Source of the DNA: Hemerocallis citrina
Taxonomy: Eukaryota > Streptophyta > Magnoliopsida > Asparagales > Asphodelaceae
DNA: 64,000 bases
NCBI GenBank assembly: GCA_017893485.1
Contig: CM030364.1
Location: 201,779,292-201,843,291, forward strand
Reading direction: 5' to 3'
Position numbers and translations under genes: made by a program. Shown in pieces: positions 12,658-23,284 of this stretch; position 1 is the stretch's first letter, and each line of letters begins with the position of its first letter. The notes below the pieces were generated by a model. The model was not told where the DNA came from and searched no databases. It saw only the letters and a list, made by a program, of their open reading frames with translations.

Positions 12658-13290
12658 CTGCAACCACTCCAACAGCTGTCCCAGCTTTCTCAGCAGTCAG
12701 GTTATAGGCCAGATCACGGCCTCCAGTCTGACATCTCCTCGGGGCCACTATCCTCTGATCAAAGGCTTGCCTCTGCGGTGGAAGATGTCGTCTGCCCTGA
12801 CCTCGAGTCAGTGCTCCCTTCTGAGCTGCACCTCCAATCTGTGCAGAAGCCGTGCTCCAGGAATAGTCACGAACCATGTGATCACTGCTCCCACATGCAA
12901 GGCATAGCCGATTGGCTACACTGCAGTCCTGCCGCGAATGTCCAACCTTATGACAGTAGTCAAAATTCTGAATGGTCTTCTGTAGTTGCGCCCTCACAGG
13001 AGGGTTCGGAACTGGTCTCCGAATAGGCCCTCAGTAGGCCGAGCTATAATAGGGTGCTACATAGCCCGCTGAGTAACACCCAACCTCCTGAGAGTCTGCT
13101 CCTGGATCATGGCCGCATCCAGAGCATTGGCATAAGTGCGGTGCCGTTGGGCAGCCAAACAGTCTTGAATGTGGAAGTTCAAGACCATCCGGAACCTACG
13201 AGCCTTGTCCTCGTCAATGACCACCAGGGCAACAGCGAAGCGGCTAAGCTGAGTGAACTCTGCAGCATACTCGTTCATGGAAAGATACCC
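12658..13290 (-). pseudogene. Family B copy 1: gag C-terminal exon with zinc knuckle
   Basis: On the minus strand this begins with the gag segment MNEYAAEFTQLSRFAVAL (about 13235-13285) and ends with two zinc-binding knuckles near 12860-12960 (CHKVGHSRQDC and CLACGSSDHMVRDY). The block lies between the two intron-like segments. Stops interrupt the frame near 13060 and 13000. Nucleic-acid binding and capsid assembly are the known roles of this part in Ty3/gypsy gag. Confidence 0.8.
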
Positions 13291-13375
13291 CTGAGTAAAG
13301 ATAACGTTTAAATTAACATTGTCACATATGAAGTAGACAACAAAAAATGACATTAAATAACATTATCTGACCGAC
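13291..13375 (-). other. Intron-like segment 1, family B copy 1 (85 nt)
   Basis: On the minus strand the exon ends TTAACTCAG, followed by GTCGGTCAG (donor GT at 13375-13374). The segment is AT-rich and ends TTTACTCAG before GGGTATC. Its length, position and sequence match copy 2 (22535-22619). Removing it joins the LTQ end of the first gag part to the G-x-x-x-M start of the second, as in intronless gag proteins of related elements. Confidence 0.65.
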
Positions 13376-13857
13376 CTGAGTTAAGGAACAAATTGTCGCT
13401 CCATCTCAATCTTGGTAACACTGGGGAAGAACTTTGCCATGAATCTCTCTGTGAAAATAGCCCAAGTGATGGGTCTCTCAAGCCTCTCAGTCTCGGCCCG
13501 CCACTAGATATCCACCAGCTGGATTCTTATCTCATCCACACGATCCACATCAAAGATCTGACCTGCAATCAACAACTGCTCCATCCAGATAAGCCATTGC
13601 TCAGCCTCTAGCAATATCTCCGTCCCCGAAAACTTATCCGGGTGCAGCCTTATGAAGTCTGCCACTGTGCCGAGCCTTGGTGGCAACAGCCCCGGAGCAG
13701 GTCCAACGGCAGTTCGGTTGGCCGCCTCCAATGAAGCCATCATCAACTCATTATGTTCTTGCTGAAGGGCCATCGGTTGTTGCATAGGCTGGAGGATAGC
13801 AGCATTATCTGGCTGCTCATTCCTCGGACGGGAAGTGGAAGAACCTCCGCTAGCCAT
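13376..13857 (-). pseudogene. Family B copy 1: gag N-terminal exon
   Basis: It starts at the ATG at 13857 on the minus strand (MASGGSSTSRPRNEQ) and contains the retrotrans_gag block FSGTEILLEAEQWLIWMEQL. A one-base loss just before the splice point shifts the frame so that CCTTAA is read, where copy 2 stays in frame. The leader from here to the primer binding site (13858-14018) has no gene. Confidence 0.8.
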
Positions 13858-14018
13858 AGTCTACAACAAGATCAAATATGGTCAGTACCCAGATTATATG
13901 TTGGTTATTATATGTTCATGTGATCAATGTGGTGCGCATATCATTGAGTTAACTTGGCTAGAGACAGATCTGAATAACATATCAGCCAAACATGACTAAC
14001 ACATTAGCCAAACTTGGG

Positions 14019-14030
14019 CTCTGATACTAC
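14019..14030 (-). promoter_or_regulatory. Primer binding site of family B copy 1
   Basis: The minus strand reads TAGTATCAGAGC, one mismatch from the tRNA-Met-type TGGTATCAGAGC. It lies 9 bases from LTR 2 (TGTCACACC on the plus strand from 14040). Copy 2 has the same arrangement at 23264-23284. Confidence 0.8.
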
Positions 14031-14039
14031 TAAAAATCC

Positions 14040-17000
14040 TGTCACACCCTGTTTTCCAAAATACAAAAATACAAGCATGTAACAAAGGCCCAGTGAATGA
14101 TGTAAGCATCATCCATAAGTTGTACCATTCGAACTCACCAACATTAATAACAATCACAACCACGCAAGAGTAAATAATCACATAAACAAAGAATAACTTC
14201 AATAATCAATGAAATAATCCATAAGACAATATCCAACATCTGGGAAAACAACTTCGGGTCATAAAGCCCAAAAACAAACTAAAATAGCAATAACAATGTT
14301 CAACGGAAAAAGCATAAAGGGATAATCAATGTGGTTTATTCTTTTGAGCTCTATTCTCTAGAATTGTTGCTCACCGAGTCCTTCGGGTATTATTCCTTGA
14401 GTACCTGCAAACTCATGATCTAAAGTAGAAAAATAATGTCCGTTAGAGCAAGTAGTGGGAAACAGAGAACAATAAAAGTATGGTATATCAAGAATAAAGG
14501 ACTGGATCAAAGTCGAGGAACAAAAACAACGGTTGGCAATAAAGTCAAGGGTCTATATTTAATTATGCAATAATCAATAGTTAGAATTCATGATCAATAT
14601 CGATGACAATATACAGGATCAAGCATGCAATGTCAATTTAGGGTTATTATTTATTTTATTAACCTATCTAATGCACGTAATACTGTGTCCCATACCACAA
14701 GTTCGGTGCATGCAAACAGTGAACATTTTAGACGATGATGGTGAACTCTATAGATCATGTACTCGTCACAATAAACAGTAATTAACAATCAGTAAACAGT
14801 AATTAACAGTCAATAAATATTAATTCATGGCTAACAGTCCGTAACATTAATCGATCAAGCAGTAAGGGACCCCTACCAAGTACAGTCTCCAATTGTTCAC
14901 TACCAAGTTAACCCTTAATACCCCGGCTTGTTAATATTTTATTACATCTAAATGAGAGCATGTAAGAAGATGTCAAGGTTGTGTAATGCAAGGTGTGACT
15001 AAATCTACTCATTACATGCAAGGCAAAAGGTGCTTACATTAAATCAATACAAAAATATACATTCTGGAAAGCACGATGTTGTTGTACAAAAATAGGGATT
15101 CTCGTTGCTACAGGAAAGAAAACTGGATCCGTCAGAAGTTCCAGAAACTAGACTCTCTGCCGGTTCCAACGCATATACACGCGACATATTGAAATCACAA
15201 AAACTATGTGTAAAACTTTATTCTTTACTGATCTTATGTTTAGGCAGCAGGTTAAAGGCCATGTTCACCAGTATGTCTGAAAATTTATCAATTAATGTCA
15301 CAAAAAATCTGGGTGACTCCTAATCATGTCTAGTTGCAACCAGATTAATATCATATTTTAATTCCACTGCTAATATTCTCTTTTTATTAACCATTCATTT
15401 TGATATACATATAATTGCGAATCTGGAAATCCAGACCTAGTAGTACTAAAAGCCTGATATCTTGCAGATTAAAACTCGGAATTCAGATCCATCAAATGTT
15501 CTAAAAAGTAGACACACAGAGCTACAAATGTTGTTTAAAAGGTTCTATTAAAACCTACAGAAACTGGTTCAAAATTTTAATGTAAAAAGAGGCTGACAGT
15601 AGGCCAGCAAATAGATATATATGAATCATCAATAATTTCAACTTGTAAACATGCAATTTCTTGGTAATTAAATAACAAAGGCTCTATTTAATTATCAACA
15701 TGAAATTTCAACATTAACTAGGCATTTCATAATCATGGCAATTAATTCAAGCAAGAACATTCCAATCATCAATCAATTCTATTGCATAGATCTAATTGTT
15801 TTCATGTATTACTTGCATATGCAATGTATATTGGGGCATGGGTTCGAGTCAAAGAAAAAGGCACGAAAGGAGAATTATCACTTGGTTTTGCTGATGAATC
15901 CGTAATAATCTTTTGAACAAATATTAACAAATACAGATGTGAATATTAGATTATGAACTACTTGCGAGATCAACAAAATTCTTGAACGGGAATAATAAAG
16001 GGGGATCAAGAAGACTTGCCTTATACCGACGATTAATCCAAATGAGAGAATAACGGGATTAGGATCCCAACGGCGACAATACACGTGCAAACTTCGGAAT
16101 AGTGGCAACACGTGTAAACCACAGCAGCACGAACAGCAAACATCAACACAGCAACAGCAAGATCAACACAAAAGCAAGCACAGCAACTGCAATGGCAAGA
16201 ACAGCAACGGCATCAGCAACCACTGCGGGCAGCGACAATGATCGGCAACAGCAATGGTAGCAGTGGCGGCACGGGCTGCTATGAGGGTACGGAACGGCAG
16301 CATGGCTTCGGGAGTGGTCGAGGACTGGATTGTGGGGGACTGCGGGGTGTGCAGGGTCGACAGCGGGGGTCGACGAGGCTGTTAACGAGGAGAATAGGTG
16401 GGCGGGGTGACCAGGGGCAGCGATGCTGGTGATGGGCAGGACTAGGGTGGTTGGGTGCTGGCAACGAGAATGGAGGAGCGGGATGGAGACGAGGGCGGTG
16501 ATGCGGTCGTCGGAGCGATGGGGACGGGAGGTGGGTCGATGGTGGCAGAAGCAGCAGTCGATGGGGATGGGTTCGATTTTGATTCTTGGTTTTGATGACT
16601 ACAACACAATACAAAGTTTGTCTACCACATATCTCTTGCAGAGTGTATCAAAGTCAATACCATTGTGAAATACACAAAGACAACACAATCTGATGAAGCC
16701 TTCAAGAATAATTGATCAAGCTTCAAGATATCTAGACAAAGGCTCAAGCTCAAGACAAAAGCTCAAGTTCAAGGCAAGATTCAAAGTGCTTCAAATGTTT
16801 AAACAAAGTATCTTGTAATATTGTAATTTTAATTCTTTGAGTCTTAGAAACTTGCAATAGCCTTGTCACACACACACTCACACATACTTTAAATAATCTG
16901 AGTATTTTACAAAATCAAAATGTCAAAACAAACTTGAATAAGTTCAGCTGTACGAGTACCGGTCGACCACTCCTTGGAACCAGTCGACTGTTATAGTACG

Positions 17001-18530
17001 AAACTGCCTGAACTCATACAAGCTCTGGCCAGTCGGCTCATTATGGCAACCCAGTCGACTGTTCAAGCCGTTTCGACAGTTTTCTGAATTTAAAACTTGT
17101 ATTTCAAAATCAAATCTTTTTTACTGTCGTTGTATGGAAGTTGGGATTCTATCTCTCAACGTCCAAACGTTTCTAACTCTATAAAAAGAGTATAGAATTC
17201 ATTTGGAAAAGGTTCCCTAATTCCAAGCATTCTTTAACTCTCAAGTCTTTTGTTTTCAACAAGAACAAGTGTTTCAAAAGCATACAAACTCTCTGATACT
17301 TGGTTCTCTGAATTTCAGTCTAGTATAACATTGATTTCGTTTTAGACCGAATGCAGAAGTTGACCTAATAGCCACTATACAAAAGCACTATCACATACAA
17401 GGCTATAGGTTGTTGTAAACTCAATTTTTGTTGTTGTTTTCACTCTCGGGTTGTGAGAGTGGTCCTCTCGGTTGGATAGTAGGACTCTTGGTTTTAGAGT
17501 CGGTTTCACTCTAGGGTGTAGAGTGGGTTTGCTTTCTCTAGTGGTGAGAGAGATCTACGGATTTGACATTGTTGTTGTCAAAGGCCGTAGAGTATTCTTG
17601 TATTTTTTTTTAAGAATAGTGAAAAATCTCAAATGGGTTGCTTGGGAAATGAATGTAGGTCGGGAGGGCCGAACCAGGATACATCGTTGTGTTTGGCTGT
17701 GATTGACTCTCTGTGGTTGTATTCTCTCAACTTGCAATTTCAATTTCTCTGATTTTTATTTCAAAAACTTGCCGGGTCGACTGGTTTTCTGCTATAAGTC
17801 GACTGATCAGGCTTGTAACTCTTCAGTAAAATACTCTTCTTATCTGACGCAATAATCGACTGTATTTCTATTTGCAGTCGACTTAACAGTAAGAAAATTT
17901 CAAGTTCTTAATTATTTTTTACACAACACTATTCACCCCCCCCCCCCCCTCTAGTGTTATTTCCCTTGCCTACAGGATCCAACATTCGAAGGCATGGCAT
18001 GGATGATCGGGGCATTGGCGATAGTGGATGCAGCGTCGATGAGGATGTGAGGGTGATTCGAGGTTCGGGTTGCAGTGATGGCACCATAGTGGTCGACAGG
18101 GCTGTCGATGAGGACAAAGGGTGTTGGGTTTTAAAGGTAGGGTTGAGGAAGAACAAGTAAGCGGCAGGGTTAATTAGGTTAATGATAATTAGGGTGATTA
18201 GGGTTAGGGTTAAACAGTGGTATATACAGGTTTAGAAATGGGGTTAATGGGTTTCAGGTACAGGTTAGCAGGCTATAGGGTTTAGGTTTGAGTCCAATAC
18301 GGAAAAATTATGATTAATATAGATCTAATTGGAGTGTTCAATGAGCAAAATTTAAATAGGTTGACCAACAAAATATTCAGGGTTCAATAGAAAATAAAAT
18401 TAAAAAGATTGGAAGCAAATAACAAATTTTATTATTAATTATCAAAATTACAGAGGTTTAGAAAAGATAATGAAAAAAAAGAAATGAATAATAATGCAAA
18501 GAAAAACCAACAATTGGGAATATGGGTTAC
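14040..18530 (-). repeat. Family B LTR 2, shared by two internal regions, with an insertion
   Basis: The left edge TGTCACACCCTG (14040) is next to the PBS of copy 1. The right edge GGGTTAC (about 18530) is next to the integrase end of copy 2. Without the insertion at 16577-17984 it is about 3.1 kb. The left part is AT-rich and parallels LTR 1 and the solo LTR at 32732-36446. A GC-rich GTCGAC-bearing part is at 16180-16570 and 17990-18170. A minus-strand TATA remnant is at 18221-18226. One LTR therefore serves as 5' LTR of copy 1 and 3' LTR of copy 2. Confidence 0.85.
16577..17984 (-). mobile_element. Copia-type solo LTR or LTR-like insert in LTR 2
   Basis: This 1,408-bp insert is flanked by TTCGA on both sides (16572-16576 and 17985-17989). 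LTR 1 is uninterrupted at the same place (GGGTTCGAAGGCAG). The right end CCAACA gives TGTTGG on the minus strand, a usual LTR start. A C14 run at 17936-17949 belongs to a CACTAGAGGGG-type motif common near the start of many plant LTRs. It contains two clusters of GTCGAC motifs (about 16960-17070 and 17770-17890). I see no coding domain. The open frame near 17472-17702 has no recognisable homology. Confidence 0.65.
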
Positions 18531-19824
18531 GAACCAGTTTGATGATTCTATTCTTCAATGCCTTCTCTCGTCGATCCAAGATAGAGACTGGCCAAATCTC
18601 GCAAGATTAGTCCGGCCTCACAGACAACTCCGAGTATTCAAACATGTGACTGTCGTCACTGATGTACTTCCTGAGCTGGGAGACATAGAATACATTATGG
18701 ACTTCAGATAGAGCCGGAGGTAGAGCGAGCCTGTAGGCCACATTGCCTACTCGCTCCACAACATCGAACGGCCCAATACATCAGGGACTTAGCTTGCCCC
18801 CCACCACCAAAGCGGATGACGCCTCTCAATGGTGACACTTTCAGGAACACTTGTCCCCCCGCTTTGAACTCCAAAGGCCTTCGACGAACATCTGCCCACT
18901 ACCTCTGCCTATCCTGGGCAGCCTACAAATGCTTCCTTATTTGAGCCACTACATCAACAGTCTTCTTGATCAACTTATGCCCCAAAAGTTTATTCTCGCT
19001 GATGTCATCCCAACAGACCGGCAACCTACACTTGCGCCCATACAGAGCCTCAAATGGTGCTGCATTGAGACTCGCCTAATAACTGTTATTGTAAGAGAAC
19101 TTAGCCAAGTGTAGGTGATCTTCCCACAAGCCCCCAAACTGGAGAATGCAAAATCTTAGCATGTCTTCCATGGTCTGAATCGTCTTTTCCGACTGTCCAT
19201 CTGTCTGTGGATGGAACTTCGTACTGTAGCTCAACTTAGTGCCCAATCTCCTCTAAAAACTCTCCCAAAACTGATATCTGAATCTCGTATCTCTGTTCGA
19301 TACGATGCTGATAGGAACTCTATGCAGTCTGAAAACCTCCTGAATGTACTTCTCAGCCAAACTCTCAGTGGACCAACCCACTCTGAAAGGAATGAAGTGA
19401 GCACTCTTCGTCAACCTGTCTACTATCACCCAGATAGCATTATGACCTTTGGGACTTCTCGGCAATGCTGTCACAAAATCCATCGTGATGTTCTCCCATT
19501 TCCACTCTGGGATTGGAAGAGGTTGCAAAAGTTCTACGGTTCTCTGATGCTCTGCATTCACTTGCTGACAGATCAAACATTGTGACACAAACCTTGCCAC
19601 AACTCTCTTCATACCATGCCACCAAAGTGTTGCTTCAGATCCATATACATCTTCGTACCTCCAGGATGAATTGAATAGGGAGGCCGATGAGCTTCTTTAT
19701 GTAGCCTATGCCTGACTTCTCCTCTAGGTACACACAACCTAGATCCAAAACGAAGAGACCCGTCTGAATGAATGATCAAATCAGTTCTCAAGCCTGCTTC
19801 CACTTCGCTTCTGAACTTCTGCAA
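18531..19824 (-). pseudogene. Family B copy 2: integrase (broken)
   Basis: Minus strand. The H2C2 region (19609-19824) is followed by the core (19253-19612), with VIVDRLTKSAHFIPF and SNRDTRFRYQFW. Here both catalytic Asp positions are still present, unlike copy 1. The C-terminal part (about 18690-19110) has FLKVSPLRGVIRFGGGG, then frameshifts. About 185 bp present in copy 1 next to the LTR (9137-9322) are missing, so the 3' untranslated part is lost. Several stops make it inactive. Confidence 0.85.
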
Positions 19825-21170
19825 CTGCTGATTGCCCGCTTAGGCTTCCTTGATCTGCTCTACCAGTGAAGACTGCAACTGTAATATCATGCACTGCTAT
19901 GTTGAACCAGGAAGTATCACATCCAACTCCAGCCTTCTCATATCCTCCACTATTTCCTTCTGTTTAGTAAGGAACATTGCAGCAGGTCTTCTGCTCAAGG
20001 CATCAGGTACCATGTTCACTTTGCCCAGGTGATACTGCAGGTTGATGTCATAATCTGTCATCAACTCCAACCATCTCCTTTGCCTCATGTTCAACTCCCT
20101 CGTGTGAACACGTACTTGAGGCTCTTGTGATCTGTGAAAATATCGTATCTATCCCCAAGCAGATAATGCCTCCATAACTTCAAAGCAAAAATCACGGCTG
20201 CAAGCTCCAGATCATACGTATGGTAGTTCTTCTCATGAGGCCACAACTACCTGGATGCATAGGCGATAACTCGGGCTCGCTGCATTAGCACTGCTTCCAG
20301 ACCTCTACCCGAAGCATCACAGTGGATCACAAAACTGCCCAAACTGTCGGGTATAGTAAGTACAAGTGCTGACGTCATCCGACCCTTCAACTCCAAAAAA
20401 GCTTCATCACAAGGCCTATCCCAAACAAACTTCTTCTCTTTCTTCGTCAAATTGGTCAAGGGTCTAGCTATCTTCGAAAAATCCTGAACGAACTTCCGAT
20501 AATACCCTGCCAATCCCAGAAAGCTTCGCACTTTCGGCGCTGACTTCGGAACCGGCCAATCCTTGACTGCAAAAATCTTCGACGGATTAATAGAAACACC
20601 ATCACTGGAGATAATATGACCTAGAAAGGCAACACGGTCCAGCCAAAACTCATACTTTCTGAGCTTCCCATACAGCCGGTTCTCTCTAAAGGTCTGCAAG
20701 ACAACCCTCAAATTCTCAGCATGATCTTCCCGGTTATACACCAAGATCTCATCGATGAACACCACCACAAATTGGTCCAAATACGGTGAGAACACCCTGT
20801 TCATCAAACTCATGAACACTGCTGGTGCATTGGTAACTCCGAAGGGCATTACCAAGAACTTATAATGCCTGTACCTTGTCCGGAACGTTGTTTTATGAAC
20901 ATCCTCAAACTTCACCTTAACTTGATGATATCCAGAATGGATATACAACTTCGAGAAAACTGAAGCACCCCCCAATTGGTCAAATAGGTCATCAATCCTC
21001 GGCAATGGGTACCGATTCTTCACAGTGACATTATTCAACTCTTGATAGTCAATGCAGAGTCGGCGACTGCCATCCTTCTTATTGATGAACAAAACTGGGG
21101 CTCCCCAGAGCGAAACACTCGGCCTGATAAAACCCTTATCCAACAACTACTGGACTTGCACATTCAGTTC
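19825..21170 (-). pseudogene. Family B copy 2: reverse transcriptase and RNase H
   Basis: The longest open pol segment of the family is at 20247-21146 on the minus strand, with 299 codons. It has [37 protein letters not shown], the palm motif [10 protein letters not shown] and [17 protein letters not shown]. It then has the RNase H start [18 protein letters not shown]. The second catalytic Asp of the usual FIDD is Glu here (FIDE), which should damage activity even though the frame is open. The RNase H remainder and linker are at 19897-20230 in other frames. Confidence 0.9.
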
Positions 21171-21760
21171 CACCAACTCAACTAGTGCCATGTGGTACGG
21201 ACTCTTTGAGATAGGTGTCGTACCCGGCTAAACATCAATACTGAACTCCACATCTCGGTCTCACGGTAATCCGTGCAATTCCTTTAGAAAGACATCGAGG
21301 AAGTCCCGCACAACTAAGGGTGAAACATCTCCATCTTTGCACAATGATTCAAGTGTAGCAGATGTCAGGTTCATCAAGGTCTTAACACGCCCAAGCGGTG
21401 TCTCACCCACATGAAACTCAAACTCTTGGTGTCCTGGAAGCCTGAAAGTCATCTTCTTCTCTCGACAATTAATCACGGCATGAGTAACACCCAGCTAGTC
21501 CATCCCCAGAATAACATCAAAGCCAGAATTGGGGATCACAATAAGGTTAGCCTTGAAAGCCACACCACCTATCAGCAAAGGGCTTTGTTTGCACACCCTA
21601 TAATAGACAATGATACATCCATCTGTGGTGATGTCCCAAGCTGCGGGAATGACGTCGCTTGCCAAACGATGATGATCAACAAAGTGAGAGGAAACAAAGG
21701 AGTGGGTAGCACCGGAGACAAACAAAACATGAGCAAGAAGAGAGAAAATTAAGATGACAC
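21171..21760 (-). pseudogene. Family B copy 2: aspartic protease region
   Basis: On the minus strand, the frame 21495-21725 carries the protease block. The catalytic DSGAT of the family reads VSGAT here, so the active-site Asp is lost (SGATHSFVSSHFVDHHRL). The DVILGMD block is at about 21495-21520. A stop separates it from the following INCREKKMTFRLPGHQEF part (21261-21476). In the sense direction the domain begins right after the intron-like segment 21761-21887. Confidence 0.85.
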
Positions 21761-21887
21761 CTAAGAGATGATCAAAGAATAGGAATGAGGTGAAGGCAGG
21801 ATATATGCACGAATAATTGTACCAAAGAAAAGGAATAACATGCAGAATTGAATAAAGAAAATAAATAATACAATTACTGTGATGTAC
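21761..21887 (-). other. Intron-like segment 2, family B copy 2 (127 nt)
   Basis: On the minus strand the donor reads GTAG followed by GTACATCAC. The segment is T-rich with CTTTGATCATCTCTTAG at its end, followed by GTGTCATC. Both GT and AG ends are intact. The exon before ends in phase 1 (G) and joins GT, giving Gly, so the zinc-knuckle frame runs into the protease frame. The length is not a multiple of three. Confidence 0.7.
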
Positions 21888-22534
21888 CTACAATCACTCC
21901 AACTGCTGTCTTAGATTCCTTAGCAGTCAGGTTATAGATCTAACCACGGCCTCCAGTCTGACCTCTCCTCAGTGCCACTCTCCTCTGATCGAAGGCTTGC
22001 CTCTGCGGTGGAAGAGGCCGTCTGCCCTGACCTCGAGCCAGTGCTCCATGCTGAGCTACACCTCTAATTGGCACAGAAGCCCTACTCCTGGGATAGTCAC
22101 AAACCATGTGATCACTGCTCCCACATGCAAGGCATAGCCGATTAGCTACTCTGCAGTCCTGCCGCGAATTTCAACCTTATGACAGTAGTCACAAGTCTGA
22201 ACGATCCATGGGGAAACAAGAGGATACGGCTTTGCCCGCACAGGAAGGGTCGGAACTGGCCTCCGAATATGCCCTCCAGTAGGCCAAGCTACAATAGGGT
22301 GCTGCACAGCCCGCTGAGTAGCACCCAACTCCTGAGAGTCTGCTCCTAGATCCTGGCTGCATCTAGAGCATCGGCATAGGAGCAGTGCTGATGGGCAGCC
22401 AAATAGTCTTCAATGTGGAAGTTCAAATCCATCAGAAACTTGCGAGCCTTGTCCTCGTTAGTGGCCACCAGGGCAACAACAAAGCAGTTAAGCTTAGTGA
22501 ACTCTGCAGCATACTCGTCCATAAAACGATTCCC
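21888..22534 (-). pseudogene. Family B copy 2: gag C-terminal exon with zinc knuckle
   Basis: On the minus strand it starts GNRFMDEYAAEFTKLNCF (22480-22534) and continues to zinc-knuckle remnants around 22090-22200 (a CDYCHKVEI-type motif and CLACGSSDHMV). The second knuckle is comparable to copy 1. Frameshifts occur near 22150 and 22330. Confidence 0.8.
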
Positions 22535-22619
22535 CTGAGTCAAGATAACATTTAAATTAACATTGTCACATGTGAAATAGGCAACAACAAATTACATCAA
22601 ATAACATTATCTGACTGAA
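22535..22619 (-). other. Intron-like segment 1, family B copy 2 (85 nt)
   Basis: It has the same length and position as 13291-13375, with high sequence similarity. The acceptor TTGACTCAG is intact. The donor reads TT where copy 1 has GT. The preceding exon stays in frame to CAG (FVFLTQ), and the following exon continues in phase 0. Confidence 0.65.
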
Positions 22620-23102
22620 CTGAGTTAAGAAAACAAACTGTCGCTCCATCTCAACCTTGTTTACACTAGGGAAGAACTTTGCCACGAAGCTCTCCATGAA
22701 AGTAGCTCAAGTGATGGATCTCTTGAGCCTCTCAGTCTTGGCCCGCCACCAGATATCCACCTGCAGGATGCTTATCACATCCACACGATCCACATCGGAG
22801 ATCCGAGCTGCAATCAACAACTGCTCCATCCGGATAAGCCATTGCTCAGCCTCCAGCGGCGTCTCCGTACCTGAAAACTTATCCTGGTGCAGCCTCATGA
22901 AGTCTGCCACTATGCCGGGCCTTGGTGGTAGTAGCTCCGGTGCAGGTCCAGCGGCAGTTCGGTTGGCCGCCTTCAATGTATCCCTTATCAACTCATTATG
23001 TTCTTGTTGAAGGGCCATCAGCTGTTGCATAGTCTGGAGGATAGCAGCATTATATAGCTACTCATCTTTGGGACGGGAAGTGGAAGAACCTTCGCAGGCC
23101 AT
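22620..23102 (-). pseudogene. Family B copy 2: gag N-terminal exon
   Basis: The likely start is the ATG at 23102-23100 on the minus strand (MACEGSSTSRP), with a stop soon after. The main part (22707-23030) matches copy 1, including FSGTETPLEAEQWLIRMEQLL. A TGA replaces the Trp codon of the ITWA block. The leader 23103-23263 has no gene, and the PBS remnant GCTTTGATACCA (23264 onward) precedes LTR 3. Confidence 0.8.
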
Positions 23103-23284
23103 AGTCTACAACAAGATCAAATATGGTCAGTACCCAGATTATATGTTGGTTATTATATGTTCATGTGATCAATGTGATACACATTTCATTGAGTTAACCT
23201 GTCTAGAGCCAAACCTGACTAACATATAAGTCAAACATGACTAACACATTGGCCAAACCTGGGCTTTGATACCACTAAAAACTC

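Noticed and set aside
17472..17702. Possible small gene in the LTR 2 insertion
   Set aside because: 76 codons of Gly/Val-rich sequence without motif, in an LTR-like context.
18190..18212. Telomere-like TTAGGGTTAGGGTT stretches (also near 24350 and 35440)
   Set aside because: They are short, degenerate and at the same place in each family B LTR, so they are part of the LTR and not an interstitial telomere.
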